From contig JAUVLN010000058.1 of NCBI GenBank assembly GCA_030600725.1, positions 1 to 9,653 on the forward strand: a DNA stretch of 9,653 bases. The letters run 5' to 3'. How positions within the stretch are numbered: position 1 is the first letter of the stretch; every line of letters begins with the position of its first letter. The notes beneath the pieces are model-generated. The model made no database searches and was not told where the DNA came from. It saw only the letters and a list, made by a program, of their open reading frames with translations. This document shows, in pieces, positions 6,593 to 9,653 of the stretch. The translations under genes were made by a program, and so were the position numbers. Origin of the DNA: Thermoplasmatota archaeon (GTDB lineage: Archaea > Thermoplasmatota > Penumbrarchaeia > Penumbrarchaeales > Penumbrarchaeaceae).

Positions 6593-8649
6593 GGAAGGTC
6601 ACCTCCCAGATCCGTGATGTGCATTCCGCCCCGCCCCTTACAGCCCTCCTCCAGCATGTCGAACTCCTCGTCGGTCAGCACCCCATTTGCGATGGATAGA
6701 TATACCCTGTCGGAAAGGGAGGCCAGCGATGAGAGGAACCGCACACGCCTGGCCCCGTCCATGTATGCAAATGGGGAATCCAACATGAAACCGCCCCGTA
6801 TCATGGCCGGAAAGGCGCATAGTACCGAGAGGGATACGAGCTCCCTCTCCCCGGCCGACATGCTCGAGAGCGGAACGGTCCTGCTGCCCCCTCGAAGCTC
6901 CCTGCCGATCTCGTAGTTCTCACCGTCGATCACGATCGCGGAGTACTTTCCCATCTCATCAGGACCCGAGATGTCGTTGGCCTTCCGGCATAGTTCGGAC
7001 AGGAACGATGAGCGCAGATCCGCCTGTACTTTTTCCAGCTGTGATGTGGCATTGTCAAGGAACCCGACCTGATCCCTGATCCCCTTTCTCCCCATGTCGG
7101 TCCCCATGAGTTCGATCAACCCTGATCTCTGTCCATCCAGTTCCCTGCCCAGATTATCAGCTCTCCTCCGGAGGTCGTCCTCCCTATCGCGAAGGGAACG
7201 GATCCTCGCCTTTGTCCTCTCGTATCCCCTGATGGATGAGATACATCCCTCCAGCTCCTTCTTCACGGTCGTCCCGGTTCCGCTGATGGATATCGAGGCC
7301 TCCCTGCAGGCCCTGTGATCTTTGATGTACCCCGTCATATCCGCCCTGCAGATCGAGGGAGCCGCGAGGATCCTCCTGACCTGTTCCAGGACCGTATCCG
7401 ATGTCCAGATGAGCTCCTTGCCGAAATCGGAGACCTCATCCCTCCTCGCCTCAAGCTTTCCAAGGAGATCCTCAAGCCTCTCCCGGCCCATGCCGGAGGT
7501 TCCTATGGAGGAGGAGCAGATACACCTCCTACTCCTGATGATCTCCCTCACGATGGATGCCTGGGATTCGAAGGAGCCATAGAGGATCCGCCTTCGGGTC
7601 CTCTCCTCCCTCCCGTTCATTATGTTCTCAACGGCCCTCTCCGCCTGGGATCTCAGGACCTCGGACCCGGCCCGTGAGAGGCTCTCCTGAAGATGTTCCC
7701 GCACGAGAGAGAGCCTGGCTGCCTTTACCGCATTGCTCCTGAACTCCTTCTCCAATCCGGCCAGACGGGAGAGACGATCAAGGGATTGGCGATAATTCTC
7801 CCCCTGTTCCATCATCTCGCTCCCGAGGGTCTCAAGCTCGTCCTTGACCTTCTCCATATCCTCGGAGACGTTGTCGAGACGGCCCTTGCACCTCTGTATG
7901 CTCTCCTCCAGGTCCGCTGCCTCGGGACCGCTGACATCCAACCGCCTGTAGAGCTGATCCCTCGCGTCCCTGATGATCATCCGGAGCTCTTCAAGGGTCC
8001 CATATCCCGAGAATGACCATACCGCCCTCTTGAGGGGGCCTACCTCGGAGAATGGATCTCCGCTGGATAGGAACATGACCACCTCTCCCATGAATACCAT
8101 CAACGAGAAGGTCGTGGGGACCAAGCCCTCCGGAAGCCCCCTGGACATCCGTTTCCCATCGCCATCGTATACATCGAAGGAGATCGACCCGTCGCTCCAC
8201 CTCCTCTCAACCCTGAATTTCGATCCCCCCCACCGGAGATCGACCTCCACACCGTATTCGAGGAGCCCCCTCTCACCCCTCCCCCAATTGAGCAGCGAAG
8301 CGTGATCCACCGGACCCTTATGAGGTCCGTTCGGGAGGCCGAATAGACACCATCTTACCGCGGCGATGATCGAGGTCTTGCCGGCGCCGTTCGGGCCGGT
8401 AACCACGTTGAGTCCATTTTTTAACTCGATCGTTATCTCGTCGTCGTAGGGGCCGAAACCTTCGATCCGGATGGTCTCTATCTGAAGCCCATTCATCGGA
8501 ACCCCGATCCGGAGATCGCCTCCTTCGGGATCCGCACCCGGATGTGAGCCTATCAGGGTAAGGAGACCTTCTCCGTCCTGAATGGACCCTCCAAGGTATC
8601 CTTTCAGGAAATATGTTAGCTCGGGATCGGCCTTTCCGATGATCTCCAT
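6589..8649 (-). CDS. DndD/Rad50-like coiled-coil ABC ATPase
   Basis: With the ATG at 8649 this is 686 aa, close to the usual length of DndD. ABC/SMC-type ATPases of this kind couple ATP-driven head closure to DNA binding. Visible motifs: IRIEGFGPY (about 60-68), Walker A GPNGAGKTS (85-93, Lys91), a Q-loop-like VFMGE (185-189), a helical coiled-coil arm (about 245-335 and 385-510) with a central CIC (Cys376, Cys378) that could be a zinc-hook-type apex, signature MSAGERE (597-603), Walker B FMLDSPF (621-627, Asp624) and a D-loop-like MD (630-631). The usual catalytic Glu after Walker B is Ser, and the H-loop His is not seen (VYLSIANG), both as expected for DndD-like proteins. The frame stays open upstream to a GTG at 8691, but that codon lies beside a TATA-like box, so I prefer 8649. 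The ATG at 8496 is another option and would remove a coding-like 51-residue extension. No dndA/B/C/E is in view. Confidence 0.88.
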   Translation of the reverse strand: MEIIGKADPELTYFLKGYLGGSIQDGEGLLTLIGSHPGADPEGGDLRIGVPMNGLQIETIRIEGFGPYDDEITIELKNGLNVVTGPNGAGKTSIIAAVRWCLFGLPNGPHKGPVDHASLLNWGRGERGLLEYGVEVDLRWGGSKFRVERRWSDGSISFDVYDGDGKRMSRGLPEGLVPTTFSLMVFMGEVVMFLSSGDPFSEVGPLKRAVWSFSGYGTLEELRMIIRDARDQLYRRLDVSGPEAADLEESIQRCKGRLDNVSEDMEKVKDELETLGSEMMEQGENYRQSLDRLSRLAGLEKEFRSNAVKAARLSLVREHLQESLSRAGSEVLRSQAERAVENIMNGREERTRRRILYGSFESQASIVREIIRSRRCICSSSIGTSGMGRERLEDLLGKLEARRDEVSDFGKELIWTSDTVLEQVRRILAAPSICRADMTGYIKDHRACREASISISGTGTTVKKELEGCISSIRGYERTKARIRSLRDREDDLRRRADNLGRELDGQRSGLIELMGTDMGRKGIRDQVGFLDNATSQLEKVQADLRSSFLSELCRKANDISGPDEMGKYSAIVIDGENYEIGRELRGGSRTVPLSSMSAGERELVSLSVLCAFPAMIRGGFMLDSPFAYMDGARRVRFLSSLASLSDRVYLSIANGVLTDEEFDMLEEGCKGRGGMHITDLGGDLP
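6599..6606 (-). promoter_or_regulatory. Full Shine-Dalgarno GGAGGTGA for the 118-aa gene
   Basis: The minus strand reads GGAGGTGA, then 6 bases, then the GTG start at 6592. It lies inside the last codons of the ATPase gene (encoding GGDLP). It decides for the GTG start over the ATG three codons later and argues for efficient coupled translation of the pair. Confidence 0.8.
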
Positions 8650-8680
8650 CTGTTGTGGGAATGGTCTTTTGACTTGTAAA

Positions 8681-8686
8681 CTTATA
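8681..8686 (-). promoter_or_regulatory. TATA box for the ATPase operon
   Basis: The minus strand reads GGGTATAAGTTT; TATAAG is at 8686-8681. Its centre is about 35 bases upstream of the ATG at 8649, predicting a transcript start within about 10 bases of that codon. The box lies in the short gap after the repressor gene's stop, so the ATPase pair probably has its own promoter. Confidence 0.6.
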
Positions 8687-8715
8687 CCCACCTACGGTGA
8701 GATCTCGAAGGATCC

Positions 8716-9189
8716 TCACGATCGCCCTTTCCCATCTCCGATCAATTCACAGCCCTCGAGATCAAGAATGCCGGTCTCCTGAAAATCCTGGAATTTCTGG
8801 AGCCAGCAGGGATCCTTGGGGAACATGTGGATGAATTCGATGAACTTCTCCAGCTTCATGAGGGTCTCCATGTGGAGGTCGTGCTCGATCAGGCAGGCAT
8901 CCTCATCGGCCGCCTTCTCGGATACGCCAAGTATGAGCAGGAAATCGCGGATGATCACATGCCTCCTGTCGATCTCCTCCGCTATCTTCCTGCCCTCCGG
9001 GGTGAGGGTGACCCCTCCATATTTCTCGTAGTTAACGAGGGACTTGGAGGAGAGGCGCCCCAGCATCTCTGTCACCGTGGCGGAGGAACAGCTCAGGCTC
9101 TTTGCAAGGTTTCCCACCCTCGCATAGCCCTTCTTGTTAACAAGGTGAAGGATCGCCTCGAGATAGTCCTCCTCTCTATCAGTGGTCAT
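8716..9189 (-). CDS. Metal-dependent transcriptional regulator, DtxR/MntR family
   Basis: This is a 157-aa cytoplasmic DNA-binding repressor activated by a divalent metal (Mn2+ or Fe2+) to control metal uptake genes. Residues 1-60 form a winged helix (EEDYLEAILHL, then VGNLAKSLSCSSATVTEML as the helix-turn-helix, and a wing ending at GGVTLTPEG). Residues 65-125 form the dimerisation and metal-binding domain. In the numbering of this start the ligands fall where Bacillus MntR has them: Asp8, Glu11, His77, Glu102, His103; but position 99, Glu in MntR, is Cys here (DACLIEH), as in DtxR/IdeR. There is no SH3-like third domain; a tail of about 35 residues (FPKDPCWLQKF..) is slightly longer than in MntR. 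The frame is open upstream to a TTG at 9282, but that extension would run across the TATA box and palindromes, so the ATG at 9189 is chosen. The transcript is probably leaderless. Autoregulation is inferred from dyads at the promoter. Confidence 0.93.
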   Translation of the reverse strand: MTTDREEDYLEAILHLVNKKGYARVGNLAKSLSCSSATVTEMLGRLSSKSLVNYEKYGGVTLTPEGRKIAEEIDRRHVIIRDFLLILGVSEKAADEDACLIEHDLHMETLMKLEKFIEFIHMFPKDPCWLQKFQDFQETGILDLEGCELIGDGKGRS

Positions 9190-9192
9190 ATT

Positions 9193-9222
9193 GATATATC
9201 GATAGGTAAGCCCGGTTTTAAA
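9193..9222 (-). promoter_or_regulatory. Promoter of the DtxR/MntR gene with overlapping dyads
   Basis: TTTAAAA (9222-9216 on the minus strand) is centred about 30 bases from the ATG at 9189, implying a near-leaderless transcript. Around the predicted start lie the overlapping palindromes GATATATC (9193-9200) and TATCGATA (9197-9204). The TATA box itself is nearly symmetric (GGTTT-T-AAACC, 9214-9224). A repressor bound over 9193-9204 would block initiation. Confidence 0.55.
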
Positions 9223-9230
9223 CCTTTTCT

Positions 9231-9244
9231 CACAGCCGGCTGTG
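9231..9244. promoter_or_regulatory. Perfect 14-bp palindrome CACAGCCGGCTGTG
   Basis: CACAGCC and GGCTGTG are exact inverse halves with no spacer. The site lies about 10 bases upstream of the TATA box of the DtxR/MntR gene, in the BRE/activator zone. It is GC-rich, unlike the surrounding AT-rich DNA. It could be an operator for this regulator or for another dimeric protein. Confidence 0.45.
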
Positions 9245-9282
9245 GGATTCTCTATGGCACAATATGCTGCTGTTGGACTCAA

Positions 9283-9314
9283 GCAGAATCGGTTCCTTCG
9301 GAACTTGATTCTGC
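9283..9314. repeat. Compound hairpin between the SPASM and DtxR/MntR genes
   Basis: Outer arms GCAGAATC (9283-9290) and GATTCTGC (9307-9314) enclose inner arms GTTCC (9292-9296) and GGAAC (9300-9304) around a 3-base loop, with only 1 and 2 unpaired bases between stems: 13 bp of pairing over 32 bases. On the minus strand the loop reads C-GAA-G, a notably stable DNA mini-hairpin form. No T-tract follows. It may be an RNA processing/stability element or a DNA-binding dyad. Confidence 0.5.
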
Positions 9315-9318
9315 AAGC

Positions 9319-9364
9319 ATTGTAAAAAGTTCGATTTTTTGTCGAAGTTTGAACTTTTTACAAT
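9319..9364. repeat. Perfect 14+14 bp inverted repeat
   Basis: ATTGTAAAAAGTTC (9319-9332) is repeated exactly in inverse orientation at 9351-9364, separated by 18 bases that hold a second dyad TTCGA/TCGAA (9330-9334, 9342-9346) competing with the outer stem. It begins 30 bases after the stop codon of the SPASM gene. The arms carry A5/T5 tracts, so it could be a bidirectional terminator; it could also be a two-site operator. No target-site duplication or transposase is seen. Confidence 0.6.
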
Positions 9365-9393
9365 ATATGCATCGTTCATGGGTTACGGAACGC

Positions 9394-9653
9394 TCAAAGG
9401 CCGATCACCTCTTTCTCTATCCTCCTGAAACAGTAGGGATCGTTGTGGAACCTGTCCGTTAGAGATATGGAGACCGAATTGCAACCACCTTTGCATTTCT
9501 TACCATATCTGCATTTCATGCAGTATGGGCCAAGGTCCTTCCTGGTGAACTTCCGATTATATGCAAACGAGTTCGGGTCCTCCCATATATCCTTCAAGGG
9601 CCTCTCCCTGATGTTACCTTCAATGAACCTTTCGTTCCCCATTGAAAGACATC
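9394..9653 (-). CDS. Radical SAM/SPASM protein, C-terminal fragment
   Basis: Only the last 85 codons are in the window; the 5' end runs off at 9653, so the ATG at 9642 is an internal Met. The fragment is a SPASM domain, which binds an auxiliary Fe-S cluster in radical SAM enzymes that modify peptides or proteins or mature other enzymes. Visible: a Cys just inside the window edge (CLSMGNERF), the typical EGNIRERPLKDIW segment, then CMKCRYGKKCKGGC (C-x2-C-x5-C-x3-C) and a final Cys in NDPYCF. All expected cluster ligands of this part are present. The radical SAM CxxxCxxC core would lie upstream, outside the window, so the substrate cannot be named. It is followed by a strong inverted repeat, possibly its terminator, and no cognate precursor peptide gene is visible downstream. 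Confidence 0.9.
   Translation of the reverse strand, partial: CLSMGNERFIEGNIRERPLKDIWEDPNSFAYNRKFTRKDLGPYCMKCRYGKKCKGGCNSVSISLTDRFHNDPYCFRRIEKEVIGL

Noticed and set aside
8497..8649. The ATPase N-terminal extension contains FLKGYLGG, reminiscent of a LAGLIDADG endonuclease motif.
   Set aside because: The segment is only about 50 residues, lacks the acidic catalytic residue at the right place and has no endonuclease fold around it.
9190..9282. N-terminal extension of the DtxR/MntR protein to a TTG at 9282 (31 more residues).
   Set aside because: It would cross the TATA box and 14-bp palindrome, and the metal ligands take exact MntR numbering when the ATG at 9189 is used.
9319..9364. Insertion sequence end or MITE based on the inverted repeat.
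   Set aside because: There is no flanking duplication, no transposase and no second copy in the window; it is kept only as a structured repeat.
9190..9393. A RiPP precursor peptide gene next to the radical SAM/SPASM enzyme.
   Set aside because: No short ORF with a good start, ribosome site and a peptide-like leader/core was found in the intergenic region; a precursor could lie upstream, outside the window.
8827..9462. A 211-codon plus-strand ORF covering the repressor gene and the intergenic region.
   Set aside because: It lies antisense to the clearly coding DtxR/MntR gene and runs through the dyads; its translation shows no domain pattern.
9394..9642. A complete 82-aa ferredoxin-like cysteine protein starting at 9642.
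   Set aside because: The reading frame stays open to the window edge with another SPASM Cys upstream of that Met, so this is the tail of a longer radical SAM/SPASM enzyme.

Overview
All recognisable genes in this window lie on the minus strand, so transcription runs from high to low coordinates. The sequence looks archaeal. Candidate TATA boxes sit about 30-40 bases ahead of several start codons. The regulator is a DtxR/MntR-type protein with an apparently leaderless promoter, and one gene has a full GGAGGTGA Shine-Dalgarno. The window also carries a giant secreted subtilase built from many beta-sandwich domains, with dozens of N-glycosylation sequons and a C-terminal membrane anchor. This style is common in Thermoplasmata-like Euryarchaeota; that placement is an inference and the exact lineage cannot be fixed from sequence alone.

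Reading in the direction of transcription: (1) 9653-9394 is the C-terminal end of a radical SAM enzyme with a SPASM cysteine cluster; its N-terminal part lies outside the window. (2) 9393-9190 is a roughly 200-base intergenic region rich in dyad symmetry: a 14+14 bp inverted repeat, a compound hairpin, a 14 bp perfect palindrome and the promoter of the next gene. (3) 9189-8716 is a metal-dependent DtxR/MntR repressor whose metal site mixes MntR-like and DtxR-like ligands. (4) 8649-6589 is a DndD/Rad50-like coiled-coil ABC ATPase, overlapping by 4 bases with (5) 6592-6236, a 118-residue protein that resembles small proteins found with DNA phosphorothioation (dnd) systems. (6) 6235-6112 holds a T-tract/TATA-like element, a palindrome and a 9-bp-stem hairpin. 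(7) 6111-364 encodes a 1915-residue membrane-anchored KP-43-like subtilase. (8) 294-28 is a small, charged, unrecognised ORF.

Functionally these look like separate units rather than one pathway. The ATPase and its 118-residue partner form a tight two-gene operon and are the best candidate for an unusual system: a DndD-like module with no DndA/B/C/E in view. The subtilase is a cell-surface protease, probably self-processed and calcium-stabilised. The DtxR-type gene is probably autoregulated and senses Mn or Fe. No tRNA, rRNA, CRISPR array, insertion sequence or complete mobile element was seen.
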